Counted from the first letter of the stretch, positions 1 to 11,299 are shown. The stretch: DNA of 35,299 nucleotides from Nonomuraea longispora (GCF_004348345.1 NZ_SMJZ01000078.1:1-35299), one strand, 5' to 3'. A program made the numbers and translations. Notes: generated by a model not told the origin, from the sequence alone.

Positions 1-404
1 ATGCCGGGGAAGGCCGGAGGCTGGGCGGGCCGGAAGGCGTAGGAGCGGGTCACGGCCTCCTGCATGGCCAGCGCGGCGTAGCGGCGCAGCGCGTCGTCCT
101 GCGCCGCCGCCAGCTCGAGGTAGGCGGCCGTGACGCCGCTCTCCAGGTGCACCGCCAGCTTGGTGGCCTGGGCGTTGCCGGAGGGCACGAACGGCAGCGC
201 GTAGGAGGCGTCGGGCTCCGCGGGCTCGCCGCCGCGCGAGGTGATGTAGCCACGCAGCTGGTCGCGGCGTGCGCGGTGGGCGTCGAAGGCGGCGGTCATC
301 CTGTCACGCGTCGAACCCGACGTGCGAGCCCCGAGCAGTCCGTACGCGAACAGCGCGGCGTGCTCGGCGGCCAGCGCCTTGCGCAGCTTGTCGATGTCGT
401 TCAC
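1..404 (-). CDS. DUF4439 ferritin-like protein, 3' end outside window
   Basis: The leftward frame begins at GTG 404-402 and stays open to the window edge, so about 134 residues are visible and the C-terminus is missing. The start reads VNDIDKLRKALAAEHAALFA, followed by an alanine-rich helical protein with evenly spaced Glu, His and Tyr. This is the pattern of DUF4439, a ferritin-like four-helix family of actinobacteria with unknown function. The GTG start overlaps the TGA of the upstream lipoprotein gene by four bases (GTGA), so the two are translationally coupled. In this genome neighbourhood the pair sits divergently from rimP. The helical Glu/His pattern hints at a ferritin-like fold, but metal binding is not shown here. 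A downstream ATG at 299 is possible, but it would remove the conserved first helix. Confidence 0.75.
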   Translation of the reverse strand, partial: MNDIDKLRKALAAEHAALFAYGLLGARTSGSTRDRMTAAFDAHRARRDQLRGYITSRGGEPAEPDASYALPFVPSGNAQATKLAVHLESGVTAAYLELAAAQDDALRRYAALAMQEAVTRSYAFRPAQPPAFPG

Positions 405-892
405 AACGACCTCGGCAGGGCGGCGGCGTGGGCGGCCTCGCAGGCGCCGATGCTGGCGACGAGCTGGGCCATCCCCGGCGACAGGCCGGCGAGCTGGCGG
501 GCGCGCCGGGCCGCGGCCTTGCCCTCCAGCGCCCGCAGCCGGGCCAGCGAGGGTTTCTTCTGCGGCGCACTCGGAGTGGCCCGCCCCGACGGTGAGCCTG
601 ACGGCGAACCCGCCGCGGCGGGCGAGGTCATCGGCGCGTGTCGGCGCAGCGCGTCGACGTGCGCCTGGTGCCGCTCGCGGAACGGCACGAGCTTCTGCGC
701 CCCGTCGGCGATCAGCGACGAGTAGAGCGCGATCGTGCTCTCCTTCTCGGCGATCAGCCCCTTCGCCAGCACGGTCTCCGGGGAGTCGGACGGCGGCGAG
801 GAGGGTTGCGAAGGGCCGGCCGCGCTGCACGAGGTGAGGGCGGCCGCTCCGCCGGCCAGCAGGGCACGCCGGGAGAGCTGACGCGGGCGCAC
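401..892 (-). CDS. Tat-type lipoprotein of unknown function
   Basis: The product is about 163 residues. The N-terminus has a twin-arginine motif (LSRRALLAG) followed by a hydrophobic stretch and a lipobox (LTSC) ending in the Cys to be lipidated. This predicts Tat export and anchoring on the outer face of the membrane. The mature part has a Ser/Pro-rich linker, a helical region with Glu and His (AEKESTIALYSSL), a second Pro/Ser linker and a C-terminal helical segment. I chose GTG 892 because GGGAGG lies about 8 bases upstream; ATG 943 would add a 17-residue extension and has a weaker site. It is coupled by GTGA to the DUF4439 gene, so the two products probably act together. No catalytic motif is recognised. 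Confidence 0.7.
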   Translation of the reverse strand: MRPRQLSRRALLAGGAAALTSCSAAGPSQPSSPPSDSPETVLAKGLIAEKESTIALYSSLIADGAQKLVPFRERHQAHVDALRRHAPMTSPAAAGSPSGSPSGRATPSAPQKKPSLARLRALEGKAAARRARQLAGLSPGMAQLVASIGACEAAHAAALPRSL

Positions 893-1202
893 GGGCTTGA
901 CCTCCCACTGTTCACGGAGCAGACCGACGAGAAACCTGCTCATCGGCCTGCCGCTCGACCGCCGTGCCGCGTCGATGCCGCGGCGGCGGCCCGCCGGGCG
1001 GCTTTCTCATCGGTAGCATCGTACGGGCTGGCACCCGGATCGTTGTCAGCCGACGCTCCGCCATTCGAGCACGACGAGTGGCGCTCTTTTCGTGTCCCCG
1101 TACGGATAGGGTGTCAACTGTCGCCGCTGGCCGAGCGGCCAGGCGGCGGAGAGCCGAAGGCGAGGTCCGCCCGGCTGAGACATGACAATAGGGGAGGTCG
1201 GC

Positions 1203-1688
1203 ATGGGCAGCGCATCATCCCGCGACCACCTGATGAAGCTCCTTGAGCCCGTGGTCAGCGCGGAGGGCCTCGACCTGGAGGACATCACGGTCACGCAGGC
1301 CGGAAAGAGACGGCTGCTGCGCGTGATCGTCGACCGGGACGGCGGGGTGAGTCTCGACCACATCGCCGACGTCAGCCAGGCGGTCTCCGCGGCGCTCGAC
1401 GACACCGACGCGATGGGCCAGTCCGCCTACACGCTCGAGGTCTCCTCGCCCGGCGTCGACCGCCCGCTCACCGAGCCGCGCCACTGGCGCCGCGCGGCCA
1501 GACGGCTGGTGAAGGCCGAGATGAGAGACGGCTCCGTCGTGGAGGGCCGCATCATGGCGGCCGACGACGACGGCGTCGACCTCGACGTCGCGGGCGCCGC
1601 CCGCAGGCTTGATTACGAAGACCTGGCCCGGGGACGGGTACAAGTGGAGTTCCGCCGGATCGACGACGTCGACGGCGACGAAGGCTAA
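1203..1688 (+). CDS. rimP: Ribosome maturation factor RimP
   Basis: This 161-residue protein has the two-domain RimP layout. The N-terminal alpha/beta domain carries LLRVIVDRDGGVSLDHI and the SSPGVDRPL motif. The C-terminal SH3-like barrel ends with the segment around RRLDYEDLARGRVQVEF. RimP binds the 30S precursor and aids late assembly around S12 and S19. The start is ATG 1203, with GGGGAGG at 1191-1197 five bases upstream; an earlier in-frame ATG at 1182 lacks a good site. It opens the classical rimP-nusA-ylxR-infB operon, with only 13 bases to nusA. The length is typical, with some extension at both ends. Confidence 0.95.
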   Translation: MGSASSRDHLMKLLEPVVSAEGLDLEDITVTQAGKRRLLRVIVDRDGGVSLDHIADVSQAVSAALDDTDAMGQSAYTLEVSSPGVDRPLTEPRHWRRAARRLVKAEMRDGSVVEGRIMAADDDGVDLDVAGAARRLDYEDLARGRVQVEFRRIDDVDGDEG

Positions 1689-1701
1689 GGGGGGAGCCGT
1701 C

Positions 1702-2706
1702 GTGGACATCGACATGAGCGTCCTGCGCAGCCTCGAACGGGAGAAGGACATCTCCTTCGACCTGGTCGTCAAGGCGATCGAGGACGCGCTGCTGATCGCT
1801 TACTTCCGCACCGACGGCGCCGCCTCCAAGGCGCGTGCCGAGCTCGACAGGCAGAGCGGTCACGTCACGATCTGGGCCGCGGAGATCGACGACGAGGGCG
1901 AGATCGTCAGGGAATATGACGATACGCCCAGCAATTTCAGCAGGATCGCCGCCACCACCGCCAAGCAGGTCATCCTGCAGCAGCTGCGCGACGCCGAAGA
2001 CGAGATCAACTTCGGTGAGTTCGCCAGCCGCGAGGGCGAGCTCGTCTCCGGCGTCATCCAGCAGGGCAAGGACCCGCGTGTGGTGCTGGTCGACCTCGGC
2101 AAGATCGAGGCCGTGCTGCCCCACGCCGAGCAGGTCCCCGGCGAGGAATACGTGCACGGCGAGCGCATCCGCGCCTACGTGGTGCAGGTGAAGAAGGGCC
2201 ACAAGGGCCCGTCGGTCACCCTGTCGCGCACGCATCCCGGGCTGGTGAAGAAGCTGTTCGCACTCGAGGTGCCGGAGATCGCCGACGGCACCGTGGAGAT
2301 CGCGGCGGTGGCGCGCGAGGCGGGCCACCGTACGAAGATCGCGGTCAGGTCGCGCAAGCCGGGCGTCAACGCCAAGGGCGCGTGCATCGGCCCGATGGGG
2401 TCACGGGTCCGTAACGTCATGACGGAGCTGCACGGCGAGAAGATCGATATCATCGACTGGTCGGAAGATCCGGGCGAATTCGTGGGGAATGCACTGTCCC
2501 CCGCGCGCGTTTCCCATGTTGAGGTCCTTGATCTCGACGGACGGGTGGCGCGCGTGACCGTTCCCGACTACCAGCTCTCGCTGGCCATCGGGAAAGAGGG
2601 GCAGAACGCCCGGCTCGCCGCGCGACTGACAGGATGGCGGATCGACATCCGTCCCGACACCCAAGCCGAGGATGCCGCCGGTTCCGTAGATGCGTCGACA
2701 CGGTAA
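1702..2706 (+). CDS. nusA: Transcription termination/antitermination factor NusA
   Basis: The product is 334 residues, the short actinobacterial NusA without the C-terminal acidic repeats of enterobacteria. Domains in order are an N-terminal RNA-polymerase-binding domain (MSVLRSLEREKDISFDLV), an S1 domain (VSGVIQQGKDPRVVLVDLG) and two KH domains. The KH region is marked by SRKPGVNAKGACIGPMGSR and LAIGKEGQNARLAARLTGW. NusA binds the beta-flap of RNA polymerase and nascent RNA and tunes pausing and termination. GTG 1702 is chosen because GGGGAG lies five bases upstream at 1691-1696; ATG 1714 is too far from it. The 3' end overlaps ylxR by 17 bases. Confidence 0.96.
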   Translation: MDIDMSVLRSLEREKDISFDLVVKAIEDALLIAYFRTDGAASKARAELDRQSGHVTIWAAEIDDEGEIVREYDDTPSNFSRIAATTAKQVILQQLRDAEDEINFGEFASREGELVSGVIQQGKDPRVVLVDLGKIEAVLPHAEQVPGEEYVHGERIRAYVVQVKKGHKGPSVTLSRTHPGLVKKLFALEVPEIADGTVEIAAVAREAGHRTKIAVRSRKPGVNAKGACIGPMGSRVRNVMTELHGEKIDIIDWSEDPGEFVGNALSPARVSHVEVLDLDGRVARVTVPDYQLSLAIGKEGQNARLAARLTGWRIDIRPDTQAEDAAGSVDASTR

Positions 2707-3001
2707 GCTGGAATATGGTGGCCTGGCCGCCCCACAGCGCACCTGTGTGGGCTGCAGGGTCCGCACGGCTAAGTCCGAGCTGCTCCGCCTGGTGCGGGTC
2801 GAGGACCATGTGGTTCCCGACCTGCGAGGACGGCTCCCCGGACGTGGTGCATCGCTGCATCCGTCCATGAGTTGTCTGGAGCTTGCCGAGCGTCGCCGAG
2901 CGTTCCCGCGCGCGTTCCGCGCGCCGGGGCCGCTTGACGTCTCGCGCGTGCGGGCGCACCTGGAAGGAGACCACGAAATGTCATGTAGGACGCCGAGTTG
3001 A
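2690..3001 (+). CDS. ylxR: YlxR (DUF448) RNA-binding protein
   Basis: This 103-residue basic protein has the DUF448 signatures RTCVGCR near residue 17 and GRGASLH near residue 52, with conserved hydrophobic segments between them (LLRLVRVEDHVVPDL). YlxR is a small nucleic-acid-binding protein. In other bacteria the family has been linked to the RNA subunit of RNase P and to nucleoid or transcription roles; this sequence alone cannot decide between them. ATG 2690 lies inside the end of nusA, and the arrangement nusA-ylxR-infB is the standard one. The C-terminal tail (MSCRTPS) is not conserved in the family. Confidence 0.9.
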   Translation: MRRHGKLEYGGLAAPQRTCVGCRVRTAKSELLRLVRVEDHVVPDLRGRLPGRGASLHPSMSCLELAERRRAFPRAFRAPGPLDVSRVRAHLEGDHEMSCRTPS

Positions 3002-3113
3002 TGGGCGGAGTCAGATTGCTATGAGCGCCTGATGAGCACGCGGCGATGAAGACGTCAAGGTAGCGACGGTCCGGACGGCACAGCCAGCCTCCCGGGCCGA
3101 GTAAGGGAGTGCA

Positions 3114-6161
<3,048 letters not shown>

Positions 6162-6171
6162 CGCGCGGCCG

Positions 6172-6200
6172 GGCGCCCGGCGGGACATCCGCCGGGCGCC
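6172..6200 (+). terminator. Hairpin after infB
   Basis: A perfect 12-bp GC stem (6172-6183 with 6189-6200) and five-base loop GACAT begin ten bases after the infB stop. There is no clear U-tract, as is common in actinobacteria. It could end or attenuate transcription before the DUF503 gene, or protect the infB 3' end. Confidence 0.6.
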
Positions 6201-6281
6201 TCTCGCACGCCCTGGCCTGGTCCCCACCGCAGCAGGCCGGGCGTGCGTCCACCTCACCAGGACAAGCGGTGGTGGCCAACG

Positions 6282-6578
6282 ATGTATGTGGGTGCTTTGA
6301 CCCTGGACATCCTGCTCGGCGACGTCAGGTCGCTGAAGCAGAAGCGCTCCGCCGTACGCCCGTTGATCGCCGAGGTCCAGCGCCGTTACCCCGGCGTCGC
6401 GGTGGCCGAGACCGGCCATCTCGACCTGCACCGCAGGGCGGAGATCGGCATCGCGGTGGTCTCCGCCTCAGCGGGAAACTGCACGGAGGTGCTGGACGCC
6501 TGCGAGCGCATGGTGGCCTTCCGCCCTGAGATCGAGCTGCTGTCGGCCCGGCACCGGCTCTACACCGACGAAGACTGA
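6282..6578 (+). CDS. DUF503 (YlxP-like) protein
   Basis: This 98-residue protein matches DUF503: MYVGALTLDILL at the start, the basic segment DVRSLKQKRSAVRPLI, and the core VAVAETGHLDLHRRAEIGIAVVS. The family is often found between infB and rbfA in Gram-positive bacteria (YlxP) and has a ferredoxin-like fold. A role in ribosome assembly is suspected from context, but the function is unproven. ATG 6282 is chosen because the family begins exactly here; the ribosome site is weak (only a G-rich GGTGGTGG run). Forty bases separate it from rbfA. Confidence 0.88.
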   Translation: MYVGALTLDILLGDVRSLKQKRSAVRPLIAEVQRRYPGVAVAETGHLDLHRRAEIGIAVVSASAGNCTEVLDACERMVAFRPEIELLSARHRLYTDED

Positions 6579-6618
6579 ACGACTGCACGGCCAGGTCGTG
6601 CGTGAGGGGGAGCGAACC

Positions 6619-7080
6619 ATGGTGGATGCCGCACGAGCGCGCAAGCTCGCCGACCGCATCCAGCAGATCGTCGCCGAGATGCTGGAGCGCCGGATCAAGG
6701 ATCCGCGCCTGGGCTTCGTCACCGTGACCGACACGCGCATCACCGCTGACCTGCGTGAGGCGACGGTGTTCTACACGGTGTTCGGCTCGGAGGCCGAGCG
6801 GGCCGACAGCGCTGCGGCCCTCGAGAGCGCCAAGGGCATCATCCGCTCCGAGGTCGGACGCCAGACCGGCGTCCGGTTCACCCCCACGCTGACGTTCAAG
6901 CACGACCCGCTGCCCGACAGCGCGCGCCAGCTCGACGATCTGATCAGCGCCGCCAGGGCGCGCGACGCCGAGGTGGCGCGGCAGGCCAGGAGCGCCTCCT
7001 ACGCGGGTGAGGCCGACCCCTACCGCAAGCCCGACGAGGGCGACGACGGGGGTGCCACGGGCAGGGACGACCAGGCGTGA
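6619..7080 (+). CDS. rbfA: Ribosome-binding factor A
   Basis: RbfA is a small KH-like protein that binds the 30S subunit near the 5' helix of 16S rRNA during maturation and cold adaptation. The 153-residue product has the family start (ARARKLADRIQQIVAEMLE), RIKDPRLGFVTVTDTRIT, and the later RFTPTLTFKHDPLPDSA. An acidic, disordered tail follows and ends in GRDDQA. ATG 6619 has GAGGGGGA eight bases upstream. The final TGA overlaps the GTG of the next gene (GTGA), so it is coupled to the DHH phosphoesterase. Confidence 0.96.
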   Translation: MVDAARARKLADRIQQIVAEMLERRIKDPRLGFVTVTDTRITADLREATVFYTVFGSEAERADSAAALESAKGIIRSEVGRQTGVRFTPTLTFKHDPLPDSARQLDDLISAARARDAEVARQARSASYAGEADPYRKPDEGDDGGATGRDDQA

Positions 7081-8114
7081 CGCCCGACGTTCGCGACAGG
7101 GCCGAGCCGCCGCGGGTCAACGGGCGGCCGCCGGACGAGTGCGCGGTCCCCGAGGCGGCGTGGAGCCGGGCGCTGCACCTGATCCGGCAGGCCGACGAGG
7201 TGGCGATGGCCTGCCACGTGACCCCCGACGGCGACGCGCTCGGCTCGATGCTGGCCGTCGCCTTTACGCTGCGCTCGATGGGCAAGCGGGTGGTGACGTC
7301 GTTCGGCGACCACCATTTCGTCGTGCCGCGGCTGCTGCGCTTCCTGCCGGGCCAGGAGATGCTGGTGCCGCCGGAGGAGTTCCCCGAGTCCCCCGACCTG
7401 ATGGTCACGTTCGACTCGTCGACGTTCCAGCGGCTGGGGCTCCTGGGCGCCAGCACCGCCAGGGCACGCGAGGTCATCGTGGTCGACCACCACCCCTCCA
7501 ACGAGGGTGAGTTCGGCACGCTCAGCCTCATCGACTCCACGGCCGCGGCCACGGCCATGCTGGCCGAGGAGCTGATCTACCGGCTCGGCGGGCAGCTCGA
7601 CCGCGACATCGCCACCTGCCTGTACGCCGGCCTGGTGACCGACACCGGGTCGTTCCGTTACTCCACGACCACGCCCGCCGTGCACCACATGGCTGCCAGA
7701 CTGGTCGCCACCGGGCTGCGTACCGACGAGATCGCCCGCGAGTTGTGGGACCGTTCCCCGTTCGGCTACCTCAAGGTGCTCGCCGGGGCGCTGGCGCGGG
7801 TGACGCTGGAGGACGGGCTCGTGTGGACGTACGTCTCCCAGGTCGACCGGGCCGCGTACGGACTGCCCTACTCCGAGCTCGAAGGCGTCATCGACATCCT
7901 GCGCCGGACCGACGAGGCCGAGGTCTCGGTGGTGCTCAAGGAGGACGACCAGGGCTACTGGCAGGTTTCGACCCGGTCCAAGGGCAACGTCGACGTGGCC
8001 GCCGTGTGCGCGGCGCTGGGCGGCGGCGGGCACCACAACGCGGCCGGCTACACCTCCCAGGACAGCGTGAAGGACACCATGGTGAAGTTCCGGCGAGAGC
8101 TGAGGAAGGCCTGA
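7077..8114 (+). CDS. DHH/DHHA1 phosphoesterase (NrnA-like oligoribonuclease/pAp phosphatase)
   Basis: The 345-residue product has the DHH-family motifs in order: HVTPDGDALGSMLA (a DGD variant of motif I), the Asp in VTFDSS, VVDHHPSN (motif III), GLVTDTGSFRY (motif IV), and the DHHA1 glycine motif GGGGHHNAAG near the C-terminus. Family members use Mn2+ to degrade nano-RNAs and to dephosphorylate 3'-phosphoadenosine 5'-phosphate. Some actinobacterial homologues also hydrolyse cyclic dinucleotides. I infer an NrnA-type role, and the choice between these substrates is open. It overlaps rbfA by four bases and truB by one, so it belongs to the same operon. Confidence 0.9.
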   Translation: MTPDVRDRAEPPRVNGRPPDECAVPEAAWSRALHLIRQADEVAMACHVTPDGDALGSMLAVAFTLRSMGKRVVTSFGDHHFVVPRLLRFLPGQEMLVPPEEFPESPDLMVTFDSSTFQRLGLLGASTARAREVIVVDHHPSNEGEFGTLSLIDSTAAATAMLAEELIYRLGGQLDRDIATCLYAGLVTDTGSFRYSTTTPAVHHMAARLVATGLRTDEIARELWDRSPFGYLKVLAGALARVTLEDGLVWTYVSQVDRAAYGLPYSELEGVIDILRRTDEAEVSVVLKEDDQGYWQVSTRSKGNVDVAAVCAALGGGGHHNAAGYTSQDSVKDTMVKFRRELRKA

Positions 8115-8986
8115 TGGCCCAGAGCGGTCTGATCATCGTCGACAAGCCGGCCGGCTGGACGTCCCACGACGTGGTGGCCAAGATGCGGCGCGTGGCGGGC
8201 ACCCGGAGGGTGGGGCACGCGGGCACGCTCGACCCGATGGCGACGGGCGTGCTGGTGGTCGGCGTGGAGAAGGCGACCAGGCTGCTCGGTCATCTGGCGC
8301 TGACGGAGAAGGTCTACGAAGCCACCATCCGGCTCGGCGTGAGCACCAACACCGACGACGCCGAGGGCGAGGTCACCGCCACCGCGTCGGCCTCCGGTGT
8401 CGCCGAGACCGAGATCCACAAGGGCGCCACCGCGCTGACGGGCGCGATCATGCAGATCCCGCCGCAGGTCAGTGCGATCAAGGTCAACGGGCAGCGGGCC
8501 TACAAGAAGGCGCGTGCGGGCGAGGCGGTCGAGCTGCAGGCCAGGCCGGTGACCGTGAGCGAGTTCGCGGTGCTGGACATCAGGGCCGGAGACGACGTCG
8601 TGGACGTCGACGCGGTCGTGACCTGCTCCAGCGGCACCTACATCCGGGCGCTGGCCCGCGACCTCGGGGCGGAGCTCGGGGTCGGCGGCCACCTGACGCG
8701 GCTGCGGCGCACCAGGGTGGGCCCCTACGACCTGTCGCTGGCCAGGACGGTCGAGCAGCTCGCCGAGGCGTGCGAGATCCTGCCGATCGGCGCGGCGGTC
8801 GCGGCGGTCTTCCCGCGCAGAGACGTCACCGCGGAGGAGGCCCGGGTGATCGGGCACGGCGGCCGGCTGCCCGCCGCCGGCCTCGGCTCCGGCCCGATCG
8901 GTGTGTTCGGGCCCGACGGTGAGCTGCTCGCGCTCGTGGAGGAGAAGGGCGCGCTGGCCAAGCCGCTCGCCGTCTTCGCGGGATGA
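8114..8986 (+). CDS. truB: tRNA pseudouridine(55) synthase TruB
   Basis: TruB makes pseudouridine 55 in the T-loop of tRNAs. The 290-residue product starts with LIIVDKPAGWTSHDVV and has the catalytic motif GHAGTLDPMATG with Asp40. Later family blocks are YEATIRLGVSTNTDDAEG, QIPPQVSAIKVNGQRAYK and SSGTYIRALARDLG. A small C-terminal domain typical of actinobacterial TruB follows. The ATG overlaps the preceding TGA (TGATG), so translation is coupled. It is the last rightward gene of the operon; the next gene is convergent, 44 bases away. Confidence 0.97.
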   Translation: MAQSGLIIVDKPAGWTSHDVVAKMRRVAGTRRVGHAGTLDPMATGVLVVGVEKATRLLGHLALTEKVYEATIRLGVSTNTDDAEGEVTATASASGVAETEIHKGATALTGAIMQIPPQVSAIKVNGQRAYKKARAGEAVELQARPVTVSEFAVLDIRAGDDVVDVDAVVTCSSGTYIRALARDLGAELGVGGHLTRLRRTRVGPYDLSLARTVEQLAEACEILPIGAAVAAVFPRRDVTAEEARVIGHGGRLPAAGLGSGPIGVFGPDGELLALVEEKGALAKPLAVFAG

Positions 8987-9030
8987 GCTCGGGTGGCTCG
9001 GGTGAGTGGGCGTGAGCGCGGCCGGCGCGC

Positions 9031-10050
9031 TCAGCCGGGTTTGCGGGCGACGATGATGTCGCGCATGATCGCCTGGTCGACCCAGTGCTCGAAGTCGGGA
9101 TAGTCCATCACGTCGAGGCCCGCGCCGGTGAGAAGCCTGGCCAGCTCGGCGCGCTTGCCGCCGTAGGTGTTCCAGGCGATGCCCATCGCGCCGCCGGGGC
9201 GCAGCAGCTCGGTCCAGCCCGGTACGGCCTTGTCCAGCAACTCCATGGGGCTGCGTGACAACCCGCCGCCGCCCTTGCTGCCGTGCTGGACGCCGTAGGG
9301 GGCGTCGGTCGCCACGACGTCGAAGGAGCGCGGCTTGAAGAACTCGCGGCTCTTGAGCGTGTCGGCGTGAACCACGGTCAGGCGCTGCACGTCGCCGGCT
9401 CTGAACGCCTCTTTCGACAGCCCGAACGTGACGTTGAGCCGCCGCCCCGCCAGCGCCCGCTCGCGGCGCACCGGCACGGTCTCGGCGGTGTGCTTGAGCC
9501 GTTTGTTGCGCAGCCAGGTCTTGATGAAGCCGGTGTAGGCCTCGAAGTCCTTGCCGTCGACGTCGAGGCCGTAGGCGTCGTAGCCGTACATGAGGGCCTG
9601 GTTGAGGGTGGTGCCGCGGCCGCACATCGGGTCGAACACCGCCAGCCGCTCGCCCAGCCCCTTGCGGGTGGCGAGCGCTGTGACGTTGAGCAGCAGCTTG
9701 GTGAAGTGCTCGTTGGTCTTGCCGGCGTATTTCTGGATGGTGATCAGGTCGCTGCTGAGCCGGTCGAGCCGGTGCACGGGCAGCGGCCTGAGCAGCTCGC
9801 CCTCCACGCCGAACAGGGCGTAGACGGAGGAGAGGTTGGACAGCAGCGCGAGGTGCGCCCGGCTCAGCGGCTCGGCCGTCTCGAACGTCACGTAGGGGAC
9901 GCCGCCGATGGTGGTCTCGTCGCTGCCCAGGACCTGCCCGCCCAGCCCGCGCGCGCTGAAGACGGCCAGCTCGTTGCGGGTCAGCCGGACGGAGCTCTCG
10001 GCGTAGACCCGGTTGAAGGCAGGCAGGACCAGCAGCGCGTAACGAGGCAC
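9031..10050 (-). CDS. TRM11/TrmG10-like SAM-dependent RNA methyltransferase
   Basis: This 339-residue leftward protein has an N-terminal part of about 150 residues (PRYALLVLPAFNRVYAE onward) and a C-terminal Rossmann methyltransferase. The C-terminal domain has DPMCGRGTTLNQAL (SAM motif I), GLDVDGKDFEAY (acidic motif II) and TDAPYGVQ, which matches the (D/N)PPY motif IV of enzymes acting on exocyclic amines. The TRM11/TrmG10 families methylate guanine N2 in tRNA, so a tRNA guanine methyltransferase is likely; the exact site is not known from sequence. GTG 10050 follows a TAGGAT box by eight bases, indicating a leaderless mRNA. The gene is convergent with truB. Confidence 0.8.
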   Translation of the reverse strand: MPRYALLVLPAFNRVYAESSVRLTRNELAVFSARGLGGQVLGSDETTIGGVPYVTFETAEPLSRAHLALLSNLSSVYALFGVEGELLRPLPVHRLDRLSSDLITIQKYAGKTNEHFTKLLLNVTALATRKGLGERLAVFDPMCGRGTTLNQALMYGYDAYGLDVDGKDFEAYTGFIKTWLRNKRLKHTAETVPVRRERALAGRRLNVTFGLSKEAFRAGDVQRLTVVHADTLKSREFFKPRSFDVVATDAPYGVQHGSKGGGGLSRSPMELLDKAVPGWTELLRPGGAMGIAWNTYGGKRAELARLLTGAGLDVMDYPDFEHWVDQAIMRDIIVARKPG

Positions 10051-10058
10051 GATGCCCG

Positions 10059-10064
10059 ATCCTA
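10059..10064 (-). promoter_or_regulatory. -10 box TAGGAT of methyltransferase gene
   Basis: TAGGAT on the minus strand lies eight bases before GTG 10050. The TAnnnT pattern and spacing put the transcript start at or next to the start codon. No convincing -35 is seen. Confidence 0.5.
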
Positions 10065-10153
10065 TCCGCTGACGGGAGGCGGACGGCTGCACGAGCCGGT
10101 ACGGTGACAACCCCCTGGGTTGCGGGGGACAGTGACGCCCATGGCAGGCTTGG

Positions 10154-11104
10154 GTGCGGTTGATCCGTGACGAGCGAATGGGGCCTGGTGTGCAGGGTTC
10201 GGGAAGGTCTGTCGTCACCATCGGCGTGTTCGACGGGGTGCACCGCGGCCACCGGCGGGTGATCGAGCGCGCGGTCGCCATCGCGCGCGAGCGCGGGTTG
10301 CGGAGCGTCGCCGTCACCTTCGAGCCGCACCCTGAGGAGCTCGTACGCCCGGGGACGCGCCCGCACCGGCTCACCAGCCTGCGGCGCAGGGGCGAGCTGC
10401 TGGCCGGGCTGGGCGTCGACGAGGTCGACGTGGTGGAGTTCACGCCGGCGCTGCAGCGCACCAGCCCTGACGACTTCGTCCAGAGCGTGGCGGTCGAGCG
10501 GTTTCGGGCCGCGGTCGTGGTCGTGGGGGAGGATTTCGTGTTCGGGCACAAAGCCAGCGGAGATGTCCAGACATTGCGGACGCTGGGCGATAAGTATGAC
10601 TTCGAAGTGGAGGCCGTGCGCCTGCTCGAACACGTCTCCTCGACCGCCATCCGCGAACAGCTCGCGGCCGGCGACGTCGAAGGCGCGCGCGAGCGGCTCG
10701 GGCGGCCGCACCGCGTGGAGGGCGTGGTCGTGCGCGGCTACCAGCGGGGGCGGCAACTCGGCTTCCCGACCGCCAACGTGGAGACGCCGCCGCACACCGC
10801 GATCCCGGCAGACGGGGTCTACGCGGGCTGGCTGGAGTGCGTGCCCGTCGCCAACCTGCCCGCGCTCTACGAGGGCGAGCGGTGGCCGGCGGCCATCTCG
10901 GTCGGCACCAACCCGACGTTCGAGGGCGTGCCGCGCACCGTCGAGGCGTACGCGCTCGACCGTGACGACCTTGAGTTGTACGGCGCGCACGTCGCGGTCG
11001 AGTTCGCGGCACGGCTGCGCGGCAACACCCGTTTCGAGTCCATCGAGGCGCTGATCGCCCAGATCCACGCCGACGTCGACGCCACCCGGAGGATCATCGG
11101 CTGA
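10154..11104 (+). CDS. ribF: Bifunctional riboflavin kinase/FAD synthetase RibF
   Basis: RibF phosphorylates riboflavin to FMN and adenylates FMN to FAD. The 316-residue product has the N-terminal nucleotidyltransferase domain with SVVTIGVFDGVHRGHRRV (the HxGH-type site), TFEPHPEE and VVGEDFVFGHKASGD, then SSTAIREQL. The C-terminal riboflavin kinase domain has GYQRGRQLGFPTANVE (the PTAN motif) and AISVGTNPTFEG. The start is uncertain: GTG 10154, ATG 10178 or GTG 10190 are all in frame with weak ribosome sites, and the conserved fold begins only around residue 18. It is followed by rpsO after a 195-base gap, the usual actinobacterial order. Confidence 0.95.
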   Translation: MRLIRDERMGPGVQGSGRSVVTIGVFDGVHRGHRRVIERAVAIARERGLRSVAVTFEPHPEELVRPGTRPHRLTSLRRRGELLAGLGVDEVDVVEFTPALQRTSPDDFVQSVAVERFRAAVVVVGEDFVFGHKASGDVQTLRTLGDKYDFEVEAVRLLEHVSSTAIREQLAAGDVEGARERLGRPHRVEGVVVRGYQRGRQLGFPTANVETPPHTAIPADGVYAGWLECVPVANLPALYEGERWPAAISVGTNPTFEGVPRTVEAYALDRDDLELYGAHVAVEFAARLRGNTRFESIEALIAQIHADVDATRRIIG

Positions 11105-11238
11105 CCGCCTCCCACCGCCCTGCATGTCCCGCGTCGCGAGTGTCCCGACGACCCCGCCCAAGGTGGTAACCTTGCATGTCGGCTCTGTAGCGGCGGCGCT
11201 GCGCGCTGCCCATGAAGGCCTTCACGCGGCGACTGTAG

Positions 11239-11279
11239 GCACGCACGGTCGTTCGCACACTCACATCAGTCGTGCGTGC
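11239..11279 (+). promoter_or_regulatory. Inverted repeat in rpsO leader
   Basis: GCACGCACG at 11239-11247 pairs perfectly with CGTGCGTGC at 11271-11279, with a 23-base loop. It ends ten bases before the AAAGGAG ribosome site of rpsO. S15 represses its own mRNA in several bacteria through a leader fold, so this may be an autoregulatory site; that role is inference. A second dyad, CAAGGT-GGTA-ACCTTG, lies further upstream at 11159-11174. Confidence 0.45.
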
Positions 11280-11299
11280 CCGTAGCTCAAAGGAGAGCC

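Noticed and set aside
1123..1180. tRNA-like string (TGGCCGAGCGGCC) before rimP
   Set aside because: Resembles a D-arm, but no anticodon arm, T-arm or acceptor pairing follows.
8048..11161. Long leftward frame across truB, the methyltransferase gene and ribF
   Set aside because: It is in a different frame from the true leftward methyltransferase and is antisense to truB and ribF; its composition is that of a shadow.
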